Source of the DNA: Albimonas sp963816545
Lineage (GTDB): Bacteria > Pseudomonadota > Alphaproteobacteria > Rhodobacterales > Rhodobacteraceae
Assembly (NCBI GenBank): GCA_963816545.1
Contig: CAWFLE010000007.1
Coordinates: forward strand, 496,001-560,000
DNA: 64,000 nt
Reading direction: 5' to 3'
The notes beneath the pieces are model-generated. The model was not told the origin of the DNA, made no database searches, and saw only the letters and a list, made by a program, of their open reading frames with translations. How positions within the stretch are numbered: position 1 is the stretch's first letter; the number at the start of each line of letters is the position of its first letter. Shown here in pieces: positions 33,370-41,457 of the stretch. The translations under genes and the position numbers were made by a program.

Positions 33370-33393
33370 GCCGTCCCTGACGGGCGCGCCGAG

Positions 33394-33421
33394 CGGCCCC
33401 GAAGGCGCCCCTCCGGGGCCG
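33394..33421 (+). terminator. Hairpin after ppa
   Basis: CGGCCCC (33394-33400) pairs with GGGGCCG (33415-33421) around a 14-base loop, 24 bases after the ppa stop. A TT follows. Placement supports a terminator; the T-tract is weak. Confidence 0.5.
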
Positions 33422-33519
33422 TTCGCGTCTCCAGGGCGCCGCGGGCCGGAATGCGGCGCCGAACTTAGCGGGGCGCCGGCACGTTGATCCCTCGACGCAA
33501 TGACGACGAGGAGACTGAC

Positions 33520-33930
33520 ATGCGCAATCCCAAGGCTCCCGCCCTGATCGCCGGCGCCCTGCTTTGCGGCGCGGCGCTCCCCGCCGCCGCGCAGACCCCT
33601 GCCCCGATGCCGACGCTGGATCTGTCGGAGCTGATGGAGTTCGACCGGCTGGTGGTCGAGCCCTTCGGCCTTCGCGCCAACCAGCTGGAAGGCATGGACG
33701 TCTACGGCGCCGATGGCGACGAGGTGGGCGAGATCGAGGAGATCCTCGTGAACCGCAACCGCGAGTTCGTGGCGGTGGTGATCGAGGTGGACCGCTATCT
33801 CGGCCTCGTGGACCGCGAGGTGGTGGTGCCGATCGCGGCGCTCCAGCGCGCGGGCGACCGCTTCGCGGTCAACATGACCGAGGAGGAGCTGGAGCAGCTT
33901 CCCGAGTGGGACGACCACGACGACGACTGA
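33520..33930 (+). CDS. Exported PRC-barrel domain protein
   Basis: 136 aa. A signal peptide ends at GAALPAAAQT (about residue 26). The PRC-barrel domain follows: NQLEGMDVYGADGDEVGEIEEILVNRNREFVAVVIEVDRYLGL, then REVVVPIAAL. The C-terminus is very acidic (PEWDDHDDD). Such proteins are common in Rhodobacterales periplasm; function unknown, possibly envelope or stress related. GAGGAGACTGAC precedes the ATG. A strong terminator follows. Confidence 0.82.
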   Translation: MRNPKAPALIAGALLCGAALPAAAQTPAPMPTLDLSELMEFDRLVVEPFGLRANQLEGMDVYGADGDEVGEIEEILVNRNREFVAVVIEVDRYLGLVDREVVVPIAALQRAGDRFAVNMTEEELEQLPEWDDHDDD

Positions 33931-33952
33931 GCGGCGCCGTTCGAGACTGCGA

Positions 33953-33982
33953 GGCCCCGCCGGCATCCGGCGGGGCCTTTTT
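33953..33982 (+). terminator. Intrinsic terminator after the PRC-barrel gene
   Basis: GGCCCCGCCGG - CAT - CCGGCGGGGCC is an 11-bp perfect stem followed by TTTTT. This is the clearest rho-independent terminator in the window. It ends just before the convergent hydratase gene. Confidence 0.9.
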
Positions 33983-33984
33983 CG

Positions 33985-34848
33985 TCACTCGAAGCTGGCG
34001 GAGACGGAGGGTGTGCCGGGGAGCCCCTCATAGGTCACCGTGGCGGCGCCGCCCGCCTTCATCGGGTGAAGCGGGCCGATGGAGCCGACGCTGACGAGGC
34101 TGCCGGGGGAGAGCGTCCTGCCCTGCGCCTCAAGCTGGCCGGCCACCCAGATCACCGCCTGGAGGGGGTTGCCGAGGACGGCCTTGCCGGGGGCCTCGGA
34201 GAGAACCTCGCCCTCGGCGTCGGTCACGCGGGCGGTGAGGTTGGCCAGCATCTCCACGCCCTCGGGGCCGGAGGGGATCTCGATCAGGTCGCCGAGCACG
34301 CCGCGCCAGGCGCCGACGTTCATCGAAGTCACGACGGCGCCGTCCAGCTTGCGGTCCGGCGACATCAGAAGCGCGGGGAGTTCGAGGAACGGGCGCACGC
34401 CGCGGATGTGCTGGAGCACCTCCTCGTGGGTCCGGGCGTCCATGACGCCTTCGTCGGCGATCTCCACCACCAGGTCGGCCTCGAACAGGGGGCGGATGCG
34501 GGCGGAGGCGTCCACCACGGCGCCGTCCTTCAGGAGCATGTCCTTCAGCAGGGCGCCGAGCACGGGTTCCGTCACGCCGAAGGCGGCCTGCGCCTGGGGG
34601 GAGGTGAGCCCGGCCTTCCAGCCGACGATGGCGCCGTGGACGGGGATGAGCTGCTCGATCACCAGATCGCGGGCGCAGACGGCGTCGGAGGCGGCGCCTT
34701 CCTCCACCAGAGGCGTTGCGGGGCGGGCGGCCTCGGCGTCTTCGAGGAAGCGGGTCACGTCCTGGGGCGTGGGACAGGCGGCGAATGCGGGGGCCGCGAG
34801 GGCGGCGAGGCAGGAAGCGGCGGCGGCGGCGGCGGCGCGGATGGGCAT
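33985..34848 (-). CDS. Exported fumarylacetoacetase/2-keto-pentenoate hydratase-like protein
   Basis: 287 aa. A clear signal peptide (AAAAAAASCLAALAAPAFAAC) precedes a hydratase fold: VGWKAGLTSPQAQAAFGVTEPVLGALL, the metal-site-like FEADLVVEIADEGV, MNVGAWRGVLGDLIEIPSGPEGVEMLANL and GNPLQAVIWVAGQL. Cytoplasmic relatives hydrate 2-oxopent-4-enoate in aromatic degradation. A secreted version is unusual and no degradation genes are adjacent. GGAGGACCACCG precedes the ATG at 34848, which fits the signal peptide; the ORF opens earlier at 34959 without support. Confidence 0.8.
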   Translation of the reverse strand: MPIRAAAAAAASCLAALAAPAFAACPTPQDVTRFLEDAEAARPATPLVEEGAASDAVCARDLVIEQLIPVHGAIVGWKAGLTSPQAQAAFGVTEPVLGALLKDMLLKDGAVVDASARIRPLFEADLVVEIADEGVMDARTHEEVLQHIRGVRPFLELPALLMSPDRKLDGAVVTSMNVGAWRGVLGDLIEIPSGPEGVEMLANLTARVTDAEGEVLSEAPGKAVLGNPLQAVIWVAGQLEAQGRTLSPGSLVSVGSIGPLHPMKAGGAATVTYEGLPGTPSVSASFE

Positions 34849-35124
34849 CGGTGGTCCTCCCTCTGGTCGGCCGGCTTGCGCGGCCGCGCAGGGATCGTCC
34901 GCGAAAACCGCGCCGGCGTCGAGCCTTCCGCGCGGGGGGGCCGCGGCGGGCGGCTGCACGAACGCCCGATCCCGTCGCCCTCGAGGCTTCCGCCCGGGCT
35001 ATCCGCGGGGGAAGGCTCTCTCGGGGGGGAGCCGCGGACGGCCTTCCGCGTGGGGGCCTTCCAAACGCAGGCGGGCTGGGCTAACCGGGGCCGGCGGCGC
35101 AGGGGCCGCGCAGGGGACCGCGGG

Positions 35125-35997
35125 ATGCTCTACGACGATGCCGAAAGCTGGCTGGCCGCGCCCGGGCGGGCGGTGGCGCTGATCGGCATGTCGGGGGTTG
35201 GGAAGACGCGGCTTTCCTCGATGCTGCGCGAACAGGGGCCGTGGTTCCACTACTCGGTCGATTACCGGATCGGGACGCGGTACCTTGGGGAGCGGATCAC
35301 CGACGAGTTCAAGCGCGAGGCGATGCGGAGCCCGAAGCTGCGGGCGATGCTTCTGTCCAATTCGCTCTCGATCCGCTCCAAGCTCTCGTTCCACAACCTC
35401 ACGCCGCTTTCGACCTGGCTGGGCAAGCCGGGGGACCTGGAGCTGGGGGGGATGGGGTTCGACGAATACCTCAAGCGCCAGCGGCTCCACCGGGAGGCGG
35501 AGATCGCGGCGATGCTGGACGCGCGGGGCTTCGCGGACCGGGCGCGGGATCTGTACGAATATCCGCATTTCGTGTGCGACACGTCGGGCTCCGTGTGCGA
35601 GGTGGTGGACCCCGAGAGCCCGCGCGACCCGGTGCTGAACGCGCTGGGGCGGGCGATGCTGCCGGTCTACATCCGCGGGACGGAGGCGCATGAGGCGGCG
35701 CTGAAGACGCGGTTCGACCGGGCGCCGAAGCCGATCTACTACCGCGAGGAGCAGCTTCTGGAGTTCTGGACGGCGTTTCTGGAGGAGGCGGGCGGCGCGG
35801 AGGCGCAGGTGGACCCCGACGCCTTCATCCGCTGGGGCTTCGCGCGCCAGATCGCCTCGCGCCGCCCGCGCTATCAGGCCATCGCCGACAACTGGGGGGT
35901 GACGGTGGAGGCCGACGACGTGGCGGGCGTGGAGACCGAGGCCCAGTTCGTGGAGCTGGTGGCGCGCGCGCTCGAACTCGCGCGCCTCAGGGATTAA
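35125..35997 (+). CDS. P-loop ATP-binding protein of unknown function
   Basis: 290 aa. The Walker A motif ALIGMSGVGKTRLSSML is at residues 18-34, followed by HYSVDYRIGTRYLGERITDEFKREAMRSPKLRAMLLSN. No clear Walker B DExx follows; CDTSGSVCEVVD near 151-162 is the most striking conserved-looking segment. Residues PKPIYYREEQLLEFWTAFLEE could be a helical lid. It could be a nucleoside-kinase-like or regulatory ATPase. It sits 34 bases upstream of metA on the same strand and may share its transcript. I do not know its function. Confidence 0.75.
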   Translation: MLYDDAESWLAAPGRAVALIGMSGVGKTRLSSMLREQGPWFHYSVDYRIGTRYLGERITDEFKREAMRSPKLRAMLLSNSLSIRSKLSFHNLTPLSTWLGKPGDLELGGMGFDEYLKRQRLHREAEIAAMLDARGFADRARDLYEYPHFVCDTSGSVCEVVDPESPRDPVLNALGRAMLPVYIRGTEAHEAALKTRFDRAPKPIYYREEQLLEFWTAFLEEAGGAEAQVDPDAFIRWGFARQIASRRPRYQAIADNWGVTVEADDVAGVETEAQFVELVARALELARLRD

Positions 35998-36031
35998 CTA
36001 GGGGTCCCCTGCGCCCCGGAGGCTGCCGAGA

Positions 36032-36961
36032 ATGCCGATCAAGATCCCCGCCGGACTGCCCGCCATCGACGCGCTGTCGCGCGAAGGGGTGATGGTGATG
36101 TCCGACGAGACGGCGCTGAGGCAGGACATCCGGCCGCTGCATATCGGGCTGCTGAACCTGATGCCCACCAAGGTGGCGACGGAGACGCAGTTCGCCCGGC
36201 TGATCGGGGCGGGGCCGCTGCAGATCGAGCTCAGCCTGATCCGGATGACGGATCACCAGAGCCGCAACACCCCCTCCGAGCATCTGGAGAGCTTCTACCA
36301 CACCTTCTCGGACATCGAGGCGTCGGGGCGGAAGTTCGACGGGTTCATCGTGACCGGCGCACCCATCGAGCGGCTGCCGTTCGAGGACGTCACCTACTGG
36401 GACGAGCTGACCCGGGTGTTCGAGTGGACGCGCAGCCATGTTCACGCCGCCTTCGGGGTGTGCTGGGGCGGTCAGGCGATGCTGCACCACTTCCACGGCG
36501 TTCCGAAGCGGGACCTGGAGAAGAAGGCGTTCGGGGTCTATCGGCACAAGGTGCTGGAGCCGGCCTCGCCCTATCTGCGGGGGTTCTCGGACGATTTCTC
36601 GGTGCCGGTGAGCCGGTGGACCGAGACGCGGTCGGAGGATTTTCCGAAGGATGCGGGGCTGAAGGTGCTGATCGCCTCGGACGAGGTGGGGGCGTGCCTG
36701 GTGGAGGACGAGGCGAACGGCGCCCTCTACATGTTCAACCACCTGGAATACGACCGGAACACGCTGAAGGCGGAGTACGACCGGGACGTGGCGGCGGGGG
36801 CGGAGATCAACTTCCCCTGCAACTACTTCCCCGGAGACGATCCCTCGCGCCCGCCCGCGGACCGGTGGCGGTCCCACGCGCATCTGCTTTACGGCAACTG
36901 GATCAACCAGATCTACCAGACGACGCCGTTCGACCCCGCCGACATCGCCGCCGGGCGCTGA
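36032..36961 (+). CDS. metA: Homoserine O-acyltransferase, MetA family (acetyl-type residue)
   Basis: 309 aa, cytoplasmic, first committed step of methionine synthesis. The catalytic Cys is in AFGVCWGGQAM (Cys144) and HLEYDRNTL supplies the His/Glu region. Family knowledge: the residue at E. coli position 111 decides the acyl donor, Gly for succinyl-CoA and Glu for acetyl-CoA. Here the motif reads TGAPIERLPF with Glu113 at that place, so acetyl-CoA is the predicted donor despite the usual succinyltransferase label. The start is ATG at 36032 after GGCTGCCGAGA. The gene's 3' end overlaps the frameshifted leftward gene. Confidence 0.92.
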   Translation: MPIKIPAGLPAIDALSREGVMVMSDETALRQDIRPLHIGLLNLMPTKVATETQFARLIGAGPLQIELSLIRMTDHQSRNTPSEHLESFYHTFSDIEASGRKFDGFIVTGAPIERLPFEDVTYWDELTRVFEWTRSHVHAAFGVCWGGQAMLHHFHGVPKRDLEKKAFGVYRHKVLEPASPYLRGFSDDFSVPVSRWTETRSEDFPKDAGLKVLIASDEVGACLVEDEANGALYMFNHLEYDRNTLKAEYDRDVAAGAEINFPCNYFPGDDPSRPPADRWRSHAHLLYGNWINQIYQTTPFDPADIAAGR

Positions 36962-37472
36962 GGGGCGGCGCGGGCGCGCAGGCGCGCCTCGGCCTCGGCG
37001 AAGCGGGGGGCGAGGGGGTCCAGCGTCTCCAGCACGTGCCGCGCGTCGCCGGCGAAGCCCGCCGGGTCGATCTGGGCGCCGGCGTGGAGCATCCCGAACA
37101 GCGTCTCGCGGATGCAGTGCGGTCCTCCAGCAGGGCCTCCGCGGTCTCCATCGTCTCCACCTCCAGGCGGAGGTCATGGTCGCGGGCGCCCTTGAGCAGG
37201 CGGCGCAGGGCGCCCTCCGCCTCCGGGTCGAACTGGTGGTGGTCGGCGCGCAGGCGCCGAAGCTCCCGCTCCGGGGTCGGCTGCGCCTCCGCCAGGCGGC
37301 GGAAGTGGCCGAGGGCGCCGGCCTCCGCCAGATGCAGACGGCGTATGCGCGAGATCACGTGCAGCGCGTCCGGCAGGAGCGACGGCTGCCGCGAGGCGAG
37401 GGTGAGGCTGACGGAGAGGAGGCGCGCGAGGCTCCGCCCCTCCTGCGTCACGCGGGTGGACCAGTTCGGCAT
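36913..37472 (-). CDS. Hypothetical helical protein (frameshifted)
   Basis: About 186 aa if corrected. It begins MPNWSTRVTQEGRSLARLLSV and is rich in amphipathic helices (HVISRIRRLHLAEAGALGHFRRLAEA, RADHHQFDPEAEGALRRLLKGARDHD). Near 37110 the frame breaks: after EALLEDRT the family-like continuation CIRETLFGMLHAGAQIDPAGFAGDARHVLETLDPLAPRFAEAE (split here for reading) appears only in another frame and runs to a stop at 36913. Adding one C at GACCGCAC repairs it. Helices with His residues loosely recall hemerythrin-type bundles, but I cannot assign a family. Confidence 0.55.
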
Positions 37473-37585
37473 CGCCGCCTCCCTGAAGGCATCCGTTTCG
37501 AGCAGGCTAGGACGCGGCGGTTAAGCGATGGTGCACGCGCCGGCGTGCATGGCGGGGGCTGCAAGGGGCGTCTATAACGCCCGCC

Positions 37586-38242
37586 ATGGATGCGGACGGA
37601 CCAGAGCGGGACGAGGCGGCGGGGGGCGGGCGCGCGAAGCGCGGCTACCACCACGGCAACCTGCGCGAGGCGCTGGTGGAGGCCGCCCTGCCCCTGATCG
37701 CCGAGCGCGGGCCCCAGGGCTTCACCATGGCCGAGGTGGCGCGGGAGGCGGGCGTCAGCCAGGCCGCCCCCTACCGCCACTTCAAGGGTCGCGAGGACCT
37801 GATCGCCGAGATGGCCCGCAGGGGGTTCGAGCTGTTCGCCGACCTGCTGGACAAGGCGTGGAACGGCGGCGAGCCCTCGGCGCTGTCGGCGTTCGAGAAT
37901 GTGGGGCGCGCCTATCTCGCCTTCGCGCGGCATGAGCCGGGCAGCTACATCGCCATGTTCGAATCGGGCGTGGACATGGCCGAGCCGTCGCTGCGCGCGG
38001 CCTCGGACCGGGCGATGGGGGCGCTGCGCCGGGCGGTGGAGGCGCTGGCCGTGCGCCTGCCCCCGGACCGCAGGCCGCCGGTGCAGATGATGACCTACCA
38101 CATCTGGGCGATGTCCCACGGCGTGGTGGAGCTGTTCGCCCGTCAGTCCGCGGGCCAGCGCGCCTCCATCTCGCCGGAGGATCTGCTGGAGACGGGGAGC
38201 CTCGTCTATCTGCGCGGGCTGGGGCTGATCCCGGAGGACTGA
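37586..38242 (+). CDS. TetR-family transcriptional regulator
   Basis: 218 aa. The DNA-binding domain is clear: YHHGNLREALVEAALPLIAERGPQGFTMAEVAREAGVSQAAPYRHFKGREDLIAEMARRGF (about residues 21-80, split motif). The C-terminal part contains MTYHIWAMSHGVVELFA, which matches the WHG-type ligand domain. It probably represses nearby genes when no ligand is bound. An overlapping palindrome at 38326-38345, just upstream of the next gene, is a candidate operator. Ligand unknown. Confidence 0.87.
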   Translation: MDADGPERDEAAGGGRAKRGYHHGNLREALVEAALPLIAERGPQGFTMAEVAREAGVSQAAPYRHFKGREDLIAEMARRGFELFADLLDKAWNGGEPSALSAFENVGRAYLAFARHEPGSYIAMFESGVDMAEPSLRAASDRAMGALRRAVEALAVRLPPDRRPPVQMMTYHIWAMSHGVVELFARQSAGQRASISPEDLLETGSLVYLRGLGLIPED

Positions 38243-38325
38243 GGCCTGCGACGGAGTCCGGCGCGGCGCGCGTGATTTTCTCGGGCGGACCTCTTGCGAT
38301 GCGCCGCCCCTCGCCCATCTATGTA

Positions 38326-38345
38326 AATGTGATTAACATTCACAT
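38326..38345. promoter_or_regulatory. Overlapping palindromes before the DUF2852 gene
   Basis: AATGT-GATTA-ACATT (38326-38340) overlaps ATGTGA-TTAACAT-TCACAT (38327-38345). Both are perfect inverted repeats in an AT-rich patch between the TetR gene and the DUF2852 gene. Overlapping palindromes of this size fit TetR-type operators. Binding by the adjacent TetR protein is inference. Confidence 0.55.
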
Positions 38346-38367
38346 CGTGAGACGCACGAGGACTGGA

Positions 38368-38745
38368 ATGGACAGGATCAAGGATCTGCTGAAACGAGGG
38401 GTCGAACTGCTCGACCAGGGGGGCAAGCCTGCCTGGATCGGAGCGATGGTTTTCGGCTTCATCCTGGCGTGGCCGGTGGGCCTCGCCCTTCTCTTCTACA
38501 TGATCTGGAGCGGACGCATGGGCAAGGGCTGCAACTCCCGCTGGAAGCGCAACAATCAGGGCGCGTATCGGTCGAGCGGCAACAGCGCCTTCGATTCCTA
38601 CAAGGAAGATACCCTCCGCCGGCTGGAGGAGGAGCAGGAGGCGTTCCAGGGCTTCCTGGAGCGGCTGCGCAAGGCGAAGGACCAGGCCGAGTTCGACCAG
38701 TTCATGGCCGACCGGCGCAAGGGCCCGGAGATCCAGCCGGCCTGA
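38368..38745 (+). CDS. DUF2852 membrane protein
   Basis: 125 aa. One hydrophobic segment, KPAWIGAMVFGFILAWPVGLALLFYMIWSGRM (residues 19-50 in parts), is the DUF2852 hallmark. A basic linker and a charged coiled-coil C-terminus follow (YKEDTLRRLEEEQEAFQGFLERLRKAKDQAEFDQFM). Function unknown; the family is alphaproteobacterial. I chose ATG at 38368 because the ORF upstream of it runs through the AT-rich operator-like patch. A strong hairpin follows at 38799-38830. Confidence 0.85.
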   Translation: MDRIKDLLKRGVELLDQGGKPAWIGAMVFGFILAWPVGLALLFYMIWSGRMGKGCNSRWKRNNQGAYRSSGNSAFDSYKEDTLRRLEEEQEAFQGFLERLRKAKDQAEFDQFMADRRKGPEIQPA

Positions 38746-38798
38746 TGAAGGATCCGCGGCGCGGGGGTCTTCCCCCTCTCGCCCCCGCGATGCGGCCC

Positions 38799-38830
38799 GC
38801 CGCCCGGCGTCTGAAACGACGCCGGGCGGC
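38799..38830 (+). terminator. Hairpin after the DUF2852 gene
   Basis: GCCGCCCGGCGTC - TGAAAC - GACGCCGGGCGGC: a perfect 13-bp stem, followed by TTCGCGTTT. It lies 54 bases after the stop and before the bpt promoter. Confidence 0.75.
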
Positions 38831-38955
38831 TTCGCGTTTCGGGCGCCCGCGGTTACGTCTTCGTGACGTATCTGCGTCTATGCCATAGCGCGATGATGAC
38901 GAGGGGCCGGGGCGCTGCTAGGTTCCGAGTTCGATCCCGAGAGCAGTCGAGGCCC

Positions 38956-39783
38956 ATGAGTCACCATCAGGGAAAACTCGCGCCGCAGTTCTTCGTGACG
39001 GCGCCCCAGCCCTGCCCCTATCTCGAGGGCCGGGCCGAGCGAAAGCTCTTCACCACCCTTCGCAATCCCGACGCGGCGGCTGTCAACGACTTCCTGTCGC
39101 TGCGGGGCTTCCGGCGGAGCCAGGGCGTGGTCTACCGCCCGTCCTGCGCGGGCTGCGCGGCGTGCCTGTCCACGCGCATCCCGGTGGAGGGGTTCGAGGC
39201 GGGGCGCACGCATCGCAAGGTGATGGCGCGCAACGCGGACCTGACGCGCCACGCGGCCGAGGCCTCGGCGACCGAGGATCAGTACGACCTCTTCCGCCGC
39301 TATCTGGACCGCCGCCACGCCGATGGCGGCATGGCGGAGATGGACGGGTTCGAATTCGCCGCCATGATCGAGGAGACGCCGGTCCGCACCCGCGTGGTGG
39401 AGTACCGCCGCAAGCCGGACCGCGAGGCGGGGGAGCGGGGGCCGGACGTGCTGGTAGGGGCCTGCCTGACGGACGTGCTCGCGGACGGGCTGTCGATGGT
39501 CTACTCGTTCTTCGACCCGGCCGAGGAGAAGCGCTCGCTGGGGACGTACATGATCCTCGACCATCTGGAGATCGCACGCGCGGCGGGGCTTCCCTACGTC
39601 TATCTCGGCTACTGGGTGCCCGGCTCGCCGAAGATGGACTACAAGGCGCGCTTCCGGCCGTTCGAGGTCTATCAGGGAGACCGCTGGATGCGGGTGGAGG
39701 ACCCGGACAAGGTCGGGACCTCCCCGCATCCGCAGGCGGTGGACCCGATCGCGGAGCAGGTCGCCAAGCTGATGAACGGCTGA
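38956..39783 (+). CDS. bpt: Aspartate/glutamate leucyltransferase (L/F-transferase-like, ATE C family)
   Basis: 275 aa. N-terminal FVTAPQPCPYLEGRAERKLFT and YRPSCAGCAACLSTRIPV carry the conserved Cys pairs of the ATE N domain. The C domain has DVLADGLSMVYSFFDPAEEKRSLGTYMILDHLEIARAAGLPYVYLGYWVPGSPKMDYKARFRPFE (read in parts). Family knowledge: Bpt adds leucine to proteins with N-terminal Asp or Glu, making them N-end-rule substrates for ClpS/ClpAP. The ATG at 38956 follows GTCGAGGCCC; the longer ORF to 38863 is unsupported. Confidence 0.92.
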   Translation: MSHHQGKLAPQFFVTAPQPCPYLEGRAERKLFTTLRNPDAAAVNDFLSLRGFRRSQGVVYRPSCAGCAACLSTRIPVEGFEAGRTHRKVMARNADLTRHAAEASATEDQYDLFRRYLDRRHADGGMAEMDGFEFAAMIEETPVRTRVVEYRRKPDREAGERGPDVLVGACLTDVLADGLSMVYSFFDPAEEKRSLGTYMILDHLEIARAAGLPYVYLGYWVPGSPKMDYKARFRPFEVYQGDRWMRVEDPDKVGTSPHPQAVDPIAEQVAKLMNG

Positions 39784-39786
39784 GGG

Positions 39787-40953
39787 TCAGTCGGCGAAGG
39801 GGCCGTCGTAGCCCTCACCGTCCAGCGACCGGCCGAGGGCGACCTGAGCGCCGAGGCGGCCGATCTCGTCCGAGCTTTTCGCGGCGGCGCCGTTGCCGGC
39901 GGTCAGCGCCACGATCCGGTCGGAGCGGCGGTGGATCAGCGGCAGGCCGGTGGTGGAGAAGGAGGTGACGCAGGCGTCCATGGTCACCTCCCGCACCTTC
40001 AGGTCCGGCATCAGCTTCATCAGGTAATCGGCGAGGAAGTCCCGGACTTTCGGGTTTCCGCCGCAGCGGAACCAGTCCTTGATCTCGGGATCGGTCGCGA
40101 GGGTGCGGTCCTGCGGATCTCCGCCGATCTTCAGGCGGAGGCGGCGGTCGGGGTAGCGGAGCGGCGGCAGGATGTAGGGGTCGCAGGCGCGGTCCGCAGG
40201 ACGATGGATGATGGAGGGCATGGGGCGCAGACGCTCGGCCTCCTCCTCGTCCACCTCCAGCAGGGCGACGGTGCGGGCGTAGACGGTGAGCTGCGGCGGG
40301 TTGGGCAGCAGGCCGGGGGAGAAGGCGCCGGCGGCGACCACGACCGTGGGGGCGCTGCGGGTCTCGCCGTCGGAGCAGAGGATGCGGACCGCCGTCGGCG
40401 TCTCCTCCAGCGAGACGGCCTCGGCACGGACGATGGCGGCGCCGTCGAGTTCGGAGATGCGGATCTGGGCGCGGACCAGTCCCCGCGGGTCGATGCAGCC
40501 GGCCGCGGAGGCTTCGTGCAGGGCGATGGTTCCGGCAGGGAAGGCGAGGAAGGGGAAGCGGTCGGCCAGCTCCGCGCCCTCCAGCCGCTCGAACGGGGTG
40601 TCGAGGCGGCGGGCGACGGCCTCGGTCCTTGCGACGAAATCGGCGAGCTCGCCCTCCGCGGGGCCGGCCATCAGGCAGCCGGTCTCCATGAAGAAGGGGA
40701 TGCCGGAACGCGAGGCGATGTCGGGGTAGCGGTCGATGGAGCGGCGGGCGAGGCGGGCCCAGTCGGCGTTCTCGTCCAGCCCCCGGGTGATGCGGCCCGA
40801 GTCGTAGTGGCTGGCGAAGGCGCCCTGGTGGGCGGCCTTCGCCTCGGGTTCTTCGGGCCCCAGCAGCAGCACCTTCGCGCCCTCGGCGGCGAGGTGGCGC
40901 GCGGCGGCCGCGCCCATCATGCCGGCGCCGATGACGATGACGTCGTAGCTCAT
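39787..40953 (-). CDS. FAD-dependent oxidoreductase, monomeric sarcosine oxidase-like
   Basis: 388 aa, DAO superfamily. The FAD motif YDVIVIGAGMMGAAAARHLAAEGAKVLLL is at residues 3-31. HYDSGRITRGLDENADWARLARRSIDRY matches the MSOX/MTOX arginine region. CVTSFSTTGLPLIHRRSDRIVALTAGNGAAAKSSDEIGRLGAQ holds the C-terminal FAD contact. The usual covalent-flavin Cys (C in the K/Y-C-[LM]Y motif) is at MDACVTSFS. Likely oxidises a secondary or N-methyl amine. GGGGGGTACC precedes the ATG. It is the last gene of the leftward acs run, 50 bases after the thioesterase. Confidence 0.85.
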   Translation of the reverse strand: MSYDVIVIGAGMMGAAAARHLAAEGAKVLLLGPEEPEAKAAHQGAFASHYDSGRITRGLDENADWARLARRSIDRYPDIASRSGIPFFMETGCLMAGPAEGELADFVARTEAVARRLDTPFERLEGAELADRFPFLAFPAGTIALHEASAAGCIDPRGLVRAQIRISELDGAAIVRAEAVSLEETPTAVRILCSDGETRSAPTVVVAAGAFSPGLLPNPPQLTVYARTVALLEVDEEEAERLRPMPSIIHRPADRACDPYILPPLRYPDRRLRLKIGGDPQDRTLATDPEIKDWFRCGGNPKVRDFLADYLMKLMPDLKVREVTMDACVTSFSTTGLPLIHRRSDRIVALTAGNGAAAKSSDEIGRLGAQVALGRSLDGEGYDGPFAD

Positions 40954-41003
40954 GGTACCCCCCGATGCGGACGCCTCCGCTATCGGACGAGGCGCGCGCG
41001 AGG

Positions 41004-41387
41004 TCAATCGAGGACGAGCTGCGACTGGGTGACGAGTGCCACCAGCCGCCCGTCCTCCCGCACGATCCGGGTCTGCCAGACGGAGATGCGGGCGCCGATC
41101 TGGACGGGCGTCGCCTCGGCGGTGACGGTGGTTCCCTCCTTGGCGGCGCCGATGAAGTTGGTCTTCGATTCGATGGTGGTGGTGCGCTTGCCCTCGGGCA
41201 GGTTCATCACCGCGCCTACGGCGCCGAGCGCGTCGGCGAAGGCCATCACGGCGCCCCCGTGCAGGATGCCGCCGGCGGTGCAGAGGTCGGGGCGGACCTC
41301 CAGCCGCCCGGCCACGCGGTCCTTCGAGGCCTCGGTGATCTCGACGCCCATGAGGCGCGAGAAGGGCATTCGGTCGACGAGGTTCAT
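41004..41387 (-). CDS. Hotdog-fold acyl-CoA thioesterase, PaaI/YbgC type
   Basis: 127 aa. GGILHGGAVMAFADALGAVGAVMNLPEGKRTTTIESKTNFIGAAKEG (in parts) is the hotdog signature, with the catalytic Asp in FADALG and the HGG loop. It hydrolyses acyl-CoA thioesters; substrate range is not visible. It follows acs on the same strand across a hairpin. A thioesterase next to an acyl-CoA synthetase may set the CoA/acyl-CoA balance. Confidence 0.87.
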   Translation of the reverse strand: MNLVDRMPFSRLMGVEITEASKDRVAGRLEVRPDLCTAGGILHGGAVMAFADALGAVGAVMNLPEGKRTTTIESKTNFIGAAKEGTTVTAEATPVQIGARISVWQTRIVREDGRLVALVTQSQLVLD

Positions 41388-41392
41388 GCGAA

Positions 41393-41418
41393 AGGCTCCC
41401 CTGTTGCCAAGGGAGCCT
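41393..41418 (-). terminator. Hairpin after acs
   Basis: AGGCTCCC and GGGAGCCT form a perfect 8-bp stem around CTGTTGCCAA in the 70-base gap between the acs stop and the thioesterase start. On the minus strand it is followed by TTCGCAT, so termination is probably partial. Confidence 0.55.
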
Positions 41419-41457
41419 CCGCCGCTTCCCGAGTGGAAGCAACTACCGCAGAGATAG

